The position numbers and the translations under genes were made by a program. DNA of 33,448 nt, taken from the NCBI GenBank assembly GCA_031285565.1, contig JAITVY010000112.1, positions 1 to 33,448 on the forward strand, in the 5' to 3' direction. The notes below the pieces were generated by a model that saw only the letters and a program-made list of their open reading frames with translations, ran no database searches and was not told the origin of the DNA. Of this stretch, positions 1 to 7,106 are shown in pieces (within the stretch, counting starts at the first letter, position 1; every line of letters begins with the position of its first letter). Origin of the DNA: Tannerella sp. (GTDB lineage Bacteria > Bacteroidota > Bacteroidia > Bacteroidales > Tannerellaceae).

Positions 1-70
1 ATATCATAACGGGTGTGGGAACCACTTTTATACGTTTGCATAAAACTCTTTTTTGCAAATATATAATTTC

Positions 71-100
71 TCCGCCTAAAGGCGGGGGATTTCACCCATC
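71..100. other. GC-rich hairpin, possible transposon-end remnant
   Basis: The arms CCGCC (72-76) and GGCGG (81-85) close a four-base TAAA loop in otherwise AT-rich DNA and are followed by a G run and TTTCACCC. Short GC hairpins of this kind occur at the ends of IS200/IS605-type elements and at the 3' end of their guide RNAs. No transposase or tnpB is present here, so this is at most a relic. A TAnnTTTG promoter-like box lies upstream at 31-38. Confidence 0.25.
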
Positions 101-120
101 CCAGAATTATAAATTAAAAC

Positions 121-159
121 ACTTGTGACCCTCAGCTTGGAAAGCTGAGGGTCACAAGT
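121..159. repeat. 18-bp perfect inverted repeat with a 3-nt loop
   Basis: Positions 121-138 and 142-159 are exact reverse complements separated only by GGA (139-141). The right arm coincides with the anticodon and T-arm part of a tRNA-like sequence. A terminator is possible, but no T run follows and no gene reads into it within the window. It may instead have formed by a recombination or inverted-duplication event at a tRNA end. Confidence 0.75.
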
Positions 160-178
160 TCGAATCTCGCCTACCGCA
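132..178 (+). pseudogene. tRNA 3'-half remnant (possible integration site)
   Basis: The sequence folds like the 3' half of a tRNA: anticodon stem TCAGC/GCTGA (132-136, 144-148) around loop TTGGAAA with GGA in the anticodon position, a five-base variable loop, T loop TTCGAAT (159-165), acceptor strand CTACCGC (171-177) and discriminator A178. There is no D arm or 5' acceptor strand upstream. The T stem is broken: ACAAG faces CTCGC with two mismatches. A GGA anticodon would mean serine, but the long variable arm of serine tRNAs is absent. I read it as a dead fragment, perhaps an attachment-site scar of an integrative element covering the accessory genes that follow. Confidence 0.4.
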
Positions 179-200
179 CTTTTCGTTTTCAAGAGAATAT

Positions 201-764
201 TTATTCATACTTAAATTTATAATATGCTTCATCAAAACGATTCAAATCAGCATTTATAGAATCTGAGAAAAACACTCCATTACGAAGTACGGCATTATAA
301 ACTTCTATCGGAATATCCTCATAGGAAGATGATTCTTTTACAACTTTCAGAGTTGTTATTTGCGGATCAATTAAAAAAACATTTATTTCAGCGGAGTACC
401 CCATTGGCGTAGCATGTGTATATATCTGATAGATTTTAAATCCTTTAAATTGCTTTACAAATTTCGATTCTAATTCTTTCCTCTGCTTTGTAAGATCCTC
501 ATATTCGATAAGGTAATTTTCTTTATCAAGTTGCCCCCCTATTCTAATTAATCGCGTAGAAATCTCACGATATCCAGGTATATCATAAAAACTATTAAAA
601 GCAGAATCCAATGAACTATATTCTATATTTGAAAAATCAGATAAATCAATTTTTCTATCCTTATAATATTTCTCAATTATTACAATTGCTTTATCTCTGG
701 GCGATTCATTAACACATGAAAATAAAACCATTACACTTAATAATAACACAAAAATCTTTTTCAT
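201..764 (-). CDS. Hypothetical lipoprotein
   Basis: This 187-residue protein starts with a lipoprotein signal peptide: MKK, a hydrophobic stretch, then a lipobox ending in Cys17 (LFSC), after which the chain is acidic and polar. It should be lipid-anchored and face the periplasm or cell surface. The rest is a small alpha/beta-looking domain with many Lys, Asp and Tyr residues and no motif I recognise. It lies 61 bp downstream of the beta-lactamase-like gene on the same strand and may be co-transcribed with it. The coding DNA is distinctly AT-rich compared with the operon at 3.8-9.8 kb, which fits acquisition by transfer. Function unknown. Confidence 0.75.
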   Translation of the reverse strand: MKKIFVLLLSVMVLFSCVNESPRDKAIVIIEKYYKDRKIDLSDFSNIEYSSLDSAFNSFYDIPGYREISTRLIRIGGQLDKENYLIEYEDLTKQRKELESKFVKQFKGFKIYQIYTHATPMGYSAEINVFLIDPQITTLKVVKESSSYEDIPIEVYNAVLRNGVFFSDSINADLNRFDEAYYKFKYE

Positions 765-825
765 CTATATTCTATTGATTATTAATCTAAGCAAAATAAC
801 AATATTATAAACAAACATAAAAATT

Positions 826-1917
826 TCATTCGCTTGGAAGGGTATATGACTGATTGTGAAGAATAGAAAATATTGCGTTGTTAATCGGATTCAGATCGCT
901 GTCGAAGTTGTTACAAAGTATAATGATAAGAGTGTCTTCGTTAACAATGTGTGTCATAATAGAGCGAAATCCATTAATTGCCCCTTGATGAAAAATAAAA
1001 TTCATTTCTTTATTCAAGTCAGGAACCACAAATTTTGTTATACCGACTCCGTATCCGTAGTTTTCCAAAGCAGGAGTAAACATTAATTCCCGGCTCTTTT
1101 TTGATAATATTCTATCTGAATACAACGCTTTATCCCATAAAAGCAAATCGCCGGTTGTTGAGTAAATAGCACCAGCTGAAAAAATAGTGGATAATAAGTC
1201 AATGTAGTCGGCATTCGAATAAATGCCAGAATTGAAATTATAACCTTTTGCTATTTCTCTTACAATTGTCGAAGAATTTTCAACACCTGTATTTTTCATT
1301 CCCACAACATCTAAGATATTTTTCTGTAAGACTTCTGCATAACTATTCTTCGTGATTTCTTCGATAATTGCTCCTAAAATATAATACCCAGTATTAGAGT
1401 ATTTATATTTGGTTCCCGGGCTATATAAAAGGTTATCGCTGCAAAATTTTTGAATAAACTCTTTGTGTGAGTATGAACGCTTACTAATATCGGAAAAGAA
1501 ATTATCACGTTCCGTATATTCCGGAAGTCCTCCTGTGTGGGTTAGCAAATGATGTATTGTTATGCTGTCTCCAATATCTTTTCTATAATAGGGCAAATAC
1601 TGGCTTATTGGAGTATTTAAGTTGAGCCTGTTGGATTCTACAAGTTGCATAATCAAAACTGCAGTGAACTGCTTGGTAAATGAAACAATACGGAATTTAA
1701 TGTTGGTGTTATTGGGGATATCAAATTCCCTATTGGCAAATCCATAGCTTTTTTGAAAGATTATTTTGTCTTCCTTCGCAACAAGAACATTGCCGCTAAA
1801 TTTATTAAGGTTTACGTAGGATTGAATCAACGTATCAATCATCTCATTTTGTGTCTGTGAGAAAACGACGTTATTTGATTGCACCAAAATAAAAACTAAG
1901 AATATAATTTTCTTCAT
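826..1917 (-). CDS. Serine beta-lactamase-like hydrolase (class C/PBP fold), exported
   Basis: A 363-residue member of the beta-lactamase/esterase family (Pfam Beta-lactamase). It has an N-terminal signal peptide (about residues 1-20, cut near FSQ), the catalytic SxxK motif SFTK at 79-82, the YxN motif YSN at 173-175, and a third-motif equivalent HQG at 310-312 replacing the usual KTG. The block LLTHTGGLPEY (about 124-134) is typical of the class C-like/EstB/Pab87 group. Members act as D-aminopeptidases, esterases or carboxypeptidases as often as beta-lactamases, so antibiotic resistance should not be assumed. Length is normal and all catalytic motifs are intact. It sits upstream of the lipoprotein gene on the same strand, in AT-rich DNA. 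Confidence 0.85.
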   Translation of the reverse strand: MKKIIFLVFILVQSNNVVFSQTQNEMIDTLIQSYVNLNKFSGNVLVAKEDKIIFQKSYGFANREFDIPNNTNIKFRIVSFTKQFTAVLIMQLVESNRLNLNTPISQYLPYYRKDIGDSITIHHLLTHTGGLPEYTERDNFFSDISKRSYSHKEFIQKFCSDNLLYSPGTKYKYSNTGYYILGAIIEEITKNSYAEVLQKNILDVVGMKNTGVENSSTIVREIAKGYNFNSGIYSNADYIDLLSTIFSAGAIYSTTGDLLLWDKALYSDRILSKKSRELMFTPALENYGYGVGITKFVVPDLNKEMNFIFHQGAINGFRSIMTHIVNEDTLIIILCNNFDSDLNPINNAIFSILHNQSYTLPSE

Positions 1918-1989
1918 TAGTTGTTTATTGTCATTAAATGTCTGTCAGGTTATTTCGATCAGGTAGCTCTCCGGCAGAACCTGTTTCCA

Positions 1990-2009
1990 CTTTACCCGGC
2001 AGGGTAAAG
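1990..2009. repeat. 8-bp inverted repeat in divergent gap
   Basis: CTTTACCC (1990-1997) and GGGTAAAG (2002-2009) form a perfect stem with loop GGCA. It lies between the divergent hydrolase and DUF5131 genes, so it could be an operator or a leader hairpin. No T tract follows on either strand, which argues against a terminator. Confidence 0.45.
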
Positions 2010-2116
2010 ATACAACATTTTGAGTTAGTTTGATGGCTTTTAGCTTTCGTTTTGAAATGCGCAATATCCTTATTAAAAATAATAAAATACGGATTTTATT
2101 CATTCGATATTACCCG

Positions 2117-2124
2117 TATATTTG
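2117..2124 (+). promoter_or_regulatory. Bacteroidota -7 promoter box for the DUF5131 gene
   Basis: TATATTTG matches the TAnnTTTG consensus 66 bp upstream of the ATG at 2190. No good TTTG -33 partner is visible at the usual distance, so strength is uncertain. Confidence 0.5.
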
Positions 2125-2189
2125 CATAGTGATATTGTTCATGTAATTATTAAAGAAAGGTAACAATCCAACTATATTTTTAGCTTACA

Positions 2190-2933
2190 ATGCCTAAAAA
2201 TGCCATTGAATCGAAGTCGAAAATGTGGAACCTGTGGCACGGCTGCCATAAGTTAAGCGCAGGTTGTCAGCATTGTTACGTTTACCGTGGCGATGCCAAA
2301 CGCAACATCGACAGCACGGTTGTGGCAAAAACGAAGAATTTCGACTTACCCGTTCAGAAAAAACGAAACGGCGAATATAAGATACCTTCGGGAGCATTGG
2401 TCTACACTTGCTTTACATCTGATTTCTTTGTCGAAGATGCCGATCCGTGGCGTACCGAAGCATGGGAAATGATGCGTCTCCGCAGCGATTTGAACTTTAT
2501 GATGATTACCAAACGTATCGACCGTCTGCATGAATCCTTACCCGGCGATTGGAGCGACGGTTACGACAATGTGACTATTTGCTGCACCATTGAAAACCAA
2601 GATCGTGCAGATTACCGCCTGCCGATCTACAAAGCTGCTCCGATAAAACATAAAATTCTTATTTGTGAGCCACTTTTAGGACGGATTGACCTACGTTCTT
2701 ACGACATTGGCTCGTGGGTGGAACAAGTGGTAGTCGGTGGCGAATCGGGTTATGGGGCTCGTTCATGCAATTTTGATTGGGTAATGGAGCTTCACGACTT
2801 GTGCGTGGAAAATAAGGTTTCATTTTGGTTCAAACAAACAGGAGCGAAGTTTATAAAAGACGGACGATTATACAATATCAGCCGAAGATTGCAGCATTCG
2901 CAGGCTCGAAAGGCAGGGATAAATTTTATTTAA
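2190..2933 (+). CDS. DUF5131 family protein (phage Gp37/Gp68-like)
   Basis: A 247-residue protein matching the DUF5131 (Gp37/Gp68) family, which is found in phages and mobile islands. It begins with the typical tryptophan-rich motif followed by three cysteines spaced CX6CX2C (Cys19, Cys26, Cys29, then Tyr30), a possible iron-sulfur or metal site distantly like radical-SAM enzymes. It ends with the family hallmark VGGESG (near 186) and FWFKQTGAKF (near 213). Length is normal for the family. The biochemical role is unknown; many relatives sit beside a three-Cys-motif partner gene, which is absent here. The next gene is a convergent broken RhuM-like gene, so this is probably the leftover of a larger mobile cassette. 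Confidence 0.85.
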   Translation: MPKNAIESKSKMWNLWHGCHKLSAGCQHCYVYRGDAKRNIDSTVVAKTKNFDLPVQKKRNGEYKIPSGALVYTCFTSDFFVEDADPWRTEAWEMMRLRSDLNFMMITKRIDRLHESLPGDWSDGYDNVTICCTIENQDRADYRLPIYKAAPIKHKILICEPLLGRIDLRSYDIGSWVEQVVVGGESGYGARSCNFDWVMELHDLCVENKVSFWFKQTGAKFIKDGRLYNISRRLQHSQARKAGINFI

Positions 2934-2956
2934 TTACACATAATCTATTCTGGTGT

Positions 2957-3378
2957 TTAGTTATCATCGTCTGCCTGAGATTTCAATTCTTTAATCGCCC
3001 TGTCGAAATCGCTTTCATATTGTAGCATTTCTTTGCGGCGAGGAATTGTGTTGCCACTTGTGATTTAACGCGATAACCAATCGCGATAATCATGTCTAAA
3101 TTATAGTTTGGGATGTTTCGCTTTACCGAACGATTACCTTCTGTTTGAACCTGTAAGAAATTCTTACAAGTTCGTTCTTCTTGTAATTCAGCTTCTTGGT
3201 AAATATTTCGGATATGTTGAACAATATTTTCTCGTGTAGTGTCAAACAACAGAGCAATTTGTTGTTGCGAAAGCCAAACATCCTGTCCGTCAAAACGAAC
3301 ATTGACATTGATTATACCATTGTCATCCTGATAAATAATGAATTGGCTGTTTGTCGATTGAATTTTATCGTTAGACAT
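2957..3378 (-). pseudogene. Truncated, frame-disrupted RhuM-like gene
   Basis: The first 107 or so codons match the N-terminal part of RhuM-family proteins: VWLSQQQIALLF, then a helix-turn-helix-like segment, then YNLDMIIAIGYRVKS and VATQF. Full-length members are roughly 300 residues or more, but this frame stops at 2983 after an unrelated-looking tail. The adjacent frame, entered around 3045, reads RRKEMLQYESDFDRAIKEL and continues to a stop at 2957-2959. That looks like genuine coding sequence. The simplest reading is an internal deletion that joined the N-terminal part to the C-terminal tail out of frame. RhuM proteins are horizontally spread, often near restriction systems, with unclear function. 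Confidence 0.7.
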
Positions 3379-3457
3379 AATTTACTATATTCTTGTTTGT
3401 TATAACACCACAAACTAATACTTTTAGTGTGCTTTGAACGAGTTGATTAGCTTTAGA

Positions 3458-3465
3458 CAAATATA
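3458..3465 (-). promoter_or_regulatory. Minus-strand -7 promoter box for the RhuM-like gene
   Basis: CAAATATA on the plus strand is TATATTTG on the minus strand, an exact TAnnTTTG match about 80 bp upstream of the RhuM-like start. A CAA at 3488-3490 could serve as the -33 element, with a slightly long spacer. Confidence 0.45.
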
Positions 3466-3543
3466 AAACAATTTTTCAAATTACATACAATCAAAGCCAG
3501 GTTTACTTGAAGATTTTAGCAGACGGAGCAGAGTTTATTTACT

Positions 3544-3629
3544 CACATTTGGCTGATAATAATCTTTATTGCCAGCCAAATGTGTATATGCCATAAGGCC
3601 ATTCACATAACAATGGTAACTACTTATGG
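3544..3629. repeat. Two stem-loops in the gap before the TonB receptor
   Basis: The first stem-loop has perfect 12-bp arms (3544-3555 and 3573-3584, CACATTTGGCTG and its complement). Inside them is a second 5-bp stem (3558-3562 with 3566-3570). The second stem-loop pairs CCATAAG (3591-3597) with CTTATGG (3623-3629), with an inner CCAT/ATGG pair. Both lie in the 403-bp gap between the divergent RhuM-like gene and the porphyrin operon, upstream of that operon's likely promoter, so they are more likely a terminator relic or repeat than a riboswitch of the operon. No coding sequence is visible in the gap. Confidence 0.55.
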
Positions 3630-3697
3630 GGTCAGGCGTAATCAATATTCCCCGCTTATACAATCAGAAGTTACAATGGATGATCTTTTTAAATAAA

Positions 3698-3717
3698 AAT
3701 CACTACATGTAGTGATT
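3698..3717. promoter_or_regulatory. 20-bp perfect palindrome, candidate operator
   Basis: AATCACTACATGTAGTGATT is its own reverse complement. Its right end overlaps the TTG at 3716-3718 that I take as the -33 element of the porphyrin operon promoter, a typical position for a repressor. The half-site ACTACA recalls BlaI/CopY-type operators (TACAnnTGTA), but the two central bases of those sites are missing, so the binding family is open. No regulator gene lies next to it. Confidence 0.6.
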
Positions 3718-3746
3718 GTACAACGGGGAAGGATTATTTTATTTTG
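3716..3746 (+). promoter_or_regulatory. Putative promoter of the TonB-MFS-hemN-hemG operon
   Basis: TTG at 3716-3718 and TATTTTG at 3740-3746 are 21 bp apart. The downstream box is one base short of the TAnnTTTG consensus. It would start transcription about 30 bases before the ATG at 3782. Confidence 0.4.
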
Positions 3747-3781
3747 CATTCGGAAGATTGTATCACATAAACTATTATCGA

Positions 3782-5860
3782 ATGAAATTTGCTGTACTGC
3801 CTGTCATAATCCTTATCTTGTTAATCTTATCCCCCCCTTTACATAGTGAAGAAATAGACACATTGATGAATAATGTGCAATTGGAAGAAGTCGTCGTACA
3901 ATCTTTCAAACAAGACAATCGCCTGAAAACCGCCCCATTGTCCGTATCAGTCGTAACCGGAACTGAGATCCGCAACCGAAGCATTATCGACATCAAAGAA
4001 TTCAGCTCGTTTGTGCCCAACTTCTTCATGCCCGATTATGGATCGAAACTCACCTCTCCGGTATATATCCGCGGGATCGGCTCGAAGATCAATGCTCCCT
4101 CTGTCGGGCTCTATGTAGATGGTGTTCCTTATTTTGAAAAATCGGCCTTCGATTTCGATCTTTCTGAAATTTCCAGCGTAGAAATACTACGTGGTCCGCA
4201 AGGCACACTTTACGGACGGAACACAATGGGAGGTATCATTAATATTTATACTCAGTCTCCTTTTACCTATAAAGGTACTACGATCAGGGGAGGTCTTGGT
4301 AATTATGCGGATCGTACCGCCGGCTTTTCCCACTATGGAAAGGTAAACGAGACTTTTGGGTATACCTTTTCCGGCGATTATTCACACCTGGGAGGCTTTT
4401 TTACCAACCAGTATACCGGAAAGAAAGCAGATGAATCGGATAGCGGATCGGGACGGATACGTCTTGAATGGCGACCGGCAGGGCAATGGACATTCCAGTT
4501 GCAAAGCTCGGTTGACTATTCCGATCAGGGCGGTTATCCCTATGCACAGGTAGATTCCGCCACACGGAAGCCGGGGGAAGTAAATTATAACGATTACAGT
4601 TCTTATAAACGGCTTATTTCCACTTCCGGCCTTACGCTCGGCTATATTGGCAACTCGTTCAGCCTGAACAGCCAGACCGCTTTTCAATATCTTACCGACG
4701 AGCAAGGTATCGATCAGGATTTTACTGCAGCCAGCGTTTACTTTGCCCGCCAGGATCAGACACAACGGATGCTCTCACAGGAGATCAACCTCAAATCGAA
4801 TACCGGCAAGGACTATCAATGGCTCTTTGGCGCTTTCGGCTTCTGGCAGGGAGTAGATAATGAAGTGATCCTTGAATACAAAGCGCAGCAATATGAAACG
4901 GATAAATTGTATGACAACCCAACCTATGGGCTTGCCCTGTATCACCAATCAGTCTTCAATAACCTGCTGACAGATGGCCTTTCACTCACCCTCGGTCTCC
5001 GGTACGACCATGAAAAGGCTTCTACCGATTACATTGCCTACAAACAAACATTTGATACCCGTACAGAGACAGACTCTTATGATCACGACCTGAAATTCGA
5101 TCAATTGACACCCCGTATCGTGCTTCAATACCTTTTCCCGTCCAAACAGACCCTATATGCTTCCGTTACGAAAGGTTATAAAACCGGTGGGTTTAATACC
5201 TCGTTTGAGCGGGATGAAGACCGGTCGTTCAAGCCTGAATACAGCTGGAACTACGAACTGGGCAGTAAGCTGCATTTCTTCGACAATCGATTGCGAGCTG
5301 AGATCGCTCTGTTCTATATAGACTGGCGCAACCAGCAGATTTACCAGGTGCTACCGAGTGGCCGGGGACAGATGCTGAAGAATGCCGGCCGTTCTTTTAG
5401 TGAAGGGCTGGAGGTAAGCCTGCAAGCCAATCCGGTTAACGGGCTTATGCTACAAGCCGGTTATGGTTTCACATATGCGAAGTTCAAAGACTACAAACAG
5501 AGTGAGACAGTAGACTATTCGGACAATTACCTCCCGATGGCACCGGCTCATACGCTTTCGCTCGGTGCCGATTACACCCTTTCATACGTAGGCCCGTGGA
5601 TCGACCGGCTCACGTTCAGTATGTCGTATAATGGCACCGGAAAATTCTATTGGAATGATAACAATAAAGTGAGTGAGCCCTACTATGGAATCCTGAACGG
5701 ACGTATCGCTGCAACGAAAGGAGTTCTCAGTCTTGCCGTCTGGGGAAAAAATATCGGCCAGCAGGACTATATTGCCTATTATTTTGAAACCTCCGGTAAA
5801 GGATTTGCCCAAAAAGGAAAACCTTTTACCTACGGTGTCGACCTGGCGTTTCATTTTTAA
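3782..5860 (+). CDS. TonB-dependent outer-membrane receptor (porphyrin or siderophore type)
   Basis: A 692-residue outer-membrane receptor. The start chosen is the ATG at 3782, because it gives a clean signal peptide (about residues 1-22); the open frame extends further upstream only through a non-ATG codon inside the promoter region. After the signal come a TonB-box-like LEEVVVQ (34-40), a plug domain with VEILRGPQGTLYGRN, and a 22-strand-type barrel ending in phenylalanine (FHF), as required for barrel assembly. It lacks the carboxypeptidase-like N-terminal domain of SusC proteins, and so resembles iron-complex and heme receptors. It is followed after 13 bp by an MFS permease and then two late heme-pathway enzymes, so I infer the ligand is a tetrapyrrole. 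A ferric siderophore is the main alternative. Confidence 0.85.
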   Translation: MKFAVLPVIILILLILSPPLHSEEIDTLMNNVQLEEVVVQSFKQDNRLKTAPLSVSVVTGTEIRNRSIIDIKEFSSFVPNFFMPDYGSKLTSPVYIRGIGSKINAPSVGLYVDGVPYFEKSAFDFDLSEISSVEILRGPQGTLYGRNTMGGIINIYTQSPFTYKGTTIRGGLGNYADRTAGFSHYGKVNETFGYTFSGDYSHLGGFFTNQYTGKKADESDSGSGRIRLEWRPAGQWTFQLQSSVDYSDQGGYPYAQVDSATRKPGEVNYNDYSSYKRLISTSGLTLGYIGNSFSLNSQTAFQYLTDEQGIDQDFTAASVYFARQDQTQRMLSQEINLKSNTGKDYQWLFGAFGFWQGVDNEVILEYKAQQYETDKLYDNPTYGLALYHQSVFNNLLTDGLSLTLGLRYDHEKASTDYIAYKQTFDTRTETDSYDHDLKFDQLTPRIVLQYLFPSKQTLYASVTKGYKTGGFNTSFERDEDRSFKPEYSWNYELGSKLHFFDNRLRAEIALFYIDWRNQQIYQVLPSGRGQMLKNAGRSFSEGLEVSLQANPVNGLMLQAGYGFTYAKFKDYKQSETVDYSDNYLPMAPAHTLSLGADYTLSYVGPWIDRLTFSMSYNGTGKFYWNDNNKVSEPYYGILNGRIAATKGVLSLAVWGKNIGQQDYIAYYFETSGKGFAQKGKPFTYGVDLAFHF

Positions 5861-5873
5861 ATATATACGTTTC

Positions 5874-7106
5874 ATGCACATGGATAAGTTAAAAGTAGGT
5901 AAACTGGGAACCTTTTTCTGTCTTTATATTGCACAGACAATCCCGATGAGTTTTTTCTCTACCGCACTCCCGGTGATGATGCGGCAGGAGAATTTTTCCC
6001 TGACAACCATCGGGTTGCTCCAGCTCATCAAACTACCCTGGATATTCAAGTTCCTATGGTCTACATTTATGGACAGGCGGATGGAAACAGTGCATGATTA
6101 TAAACGATGGATCATTTCCGCTGAACTGGTATATGCCGCTTTAATCTTTCTCATCTCCTTTCTCGACTTTAAGGCCGACTTCTATTTTATACTTCCGCTC
6201 ATCATCCTGGCTTTCATAGCTTCGGCCACCCAGGATATCGCTACCGATGCACTGGCTGTCCTGTCTTTCAGCCGGAAAGACAAAAGCCTTGTAAACAGCA
6301 TGCAATCGATGGGTAGTTTTGGAGGCACATTGCTGGGAAGCGGTGTTTTGTTATTGCTTCTGCATAAAATGGGATGGAGCAATATGTTGCCGTTCCTCGC
6401 CCTATTCGTATTTATCGCTTTGCTGCCGCTGGTACTGAATCGCCGGATGCAGATTCACCGGGATACGAAACCCGAACGGGCCAAACGGGCAGATATGTTC
6501 TATTTCTTTACTCAGAAAGGCATATATAAACAAGTCGGCTTCCTTTTTCTCTGTTACTCAGGCCTGATAGGTACGCTGGCCATGTTGAAACCCTACCTGG
6601 TAGACCTGGGATATGATATGAATGAGATTGGGGTTATGAATGGAATGGCCGGTACGTTTGTAGGCTTCATTGCAGCTTTTGCGGGAGGCTTTATTGTACG
6701 TTGGGTGGGACGGTACTGGTCACGCATTTTGTTCGCCGGCAATATCATTATAACGGCGACCTATTTCCTGGCTCTGTCATTCATCCATCCGGTAACATTG
6801 ATGTTGTATGTCGGTATTTTCATGCTATGGGGAAGCTATGGGATGGCAACAATCATTGTCTATACCACTGCTATGGATTGCGTGCGTCCGGGAAGAGAAG
6901 GTACGGACTTTACCGTACAGACTGTGATTACACACCTCAGCAGTATGATCATCGCTATTGGCAGTGGTAAACTTGCTGATCACCTGGGCTACCGGGGATT
7001 ATTCATTTTCGAACTCTTATTAGCCCTATTGACTTTCTGTTATATTACTTTTGTATTTAAGTATGACAAACGAGAAGAAAACAATCTCCCTGCTGGAGAA
7101 ATATAA
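5874..7106 (+). CDS. MFS permease of the PAT/AmpG-RhtX-FptX group
   Basis: A roughly 410-residue inner-membrane protein with about 12 hydrophobic segments. ATG 5874 (or 5880, two codons later) is chosen because the in-frame sequence upstream belongs to the receptor gene's end. The segment ATQDIATDALAV near residues 116-128 is the hallmark of the peptide-acetyl-CoA transporter group, which includes AmpG (muropeptides) and the single-protein siderophore permeases RhtX and FptX. Another group feature is the basic loop DRRMETVHDYKRW (about 65-77). Position between a TonB receptor and hemN suggests it moves the receptor's ligand from periplasm to cytoplasm, giving a complete import route without an ABC transporter. 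Its end overlaps hemN by 44 bp, implying coupled translation. The substrate is inferred, not shown. Confidence 0.85.
   Translation: MHMDKLKVGKLGTFFCLYIAQTIPMSFFSTALPVMMRQENFSLTTIGLLQLIKLPWIFKFLWSTFMDRRMETVHDYKRWIISAELVYAALIFLISFLDFKADFYFILPLIILAFIASATQDIATDALAVLSFSRKDKSLVNSMQSMGSFGGTLLGSGVLLLLLHKMGWSNMLPFLALFVFIALLPLVLNRRMQIHRDTKPERAKRADMFYFFTQKGIYKQVGFLFLCYSGLIGTLAMLKPYLVDLGYDMNEIGVMNGMAGTFVGFIAAFAGGFIVRWVGRYWSRILFAGNIIITATYFLALSFIHPVTLMLYVGIFMLWGSYGMATIIVYTTAMDCVRPGREGTDFTVQTVITHLSSMIIAIGSGKLADHLGYRGLFIFELLLALLTFCYITFVFKYDKREENNLPAGEI

Noticed and set aside
826..1917. Antibiotic-resistance beta-lactamase
   Set aside because: The SxxK and YxN motifs are present, but the third motif is HQG, and this group is dominated by esterases and peptidases; resistance cannot be claimed.
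4382..4765. 127-codon minus-strand frame inside the receptor gene
   Set aside because: Antisense shadow of a well-supported gene, no recognised domain and no promoter.
5733..5873. Longer permease frame starting inside the receptor gene
   Set aside because: The extra residues come from the receptor's coding DNA in another frame; the ATG at 5874 gives a normal transporter N-terminus.
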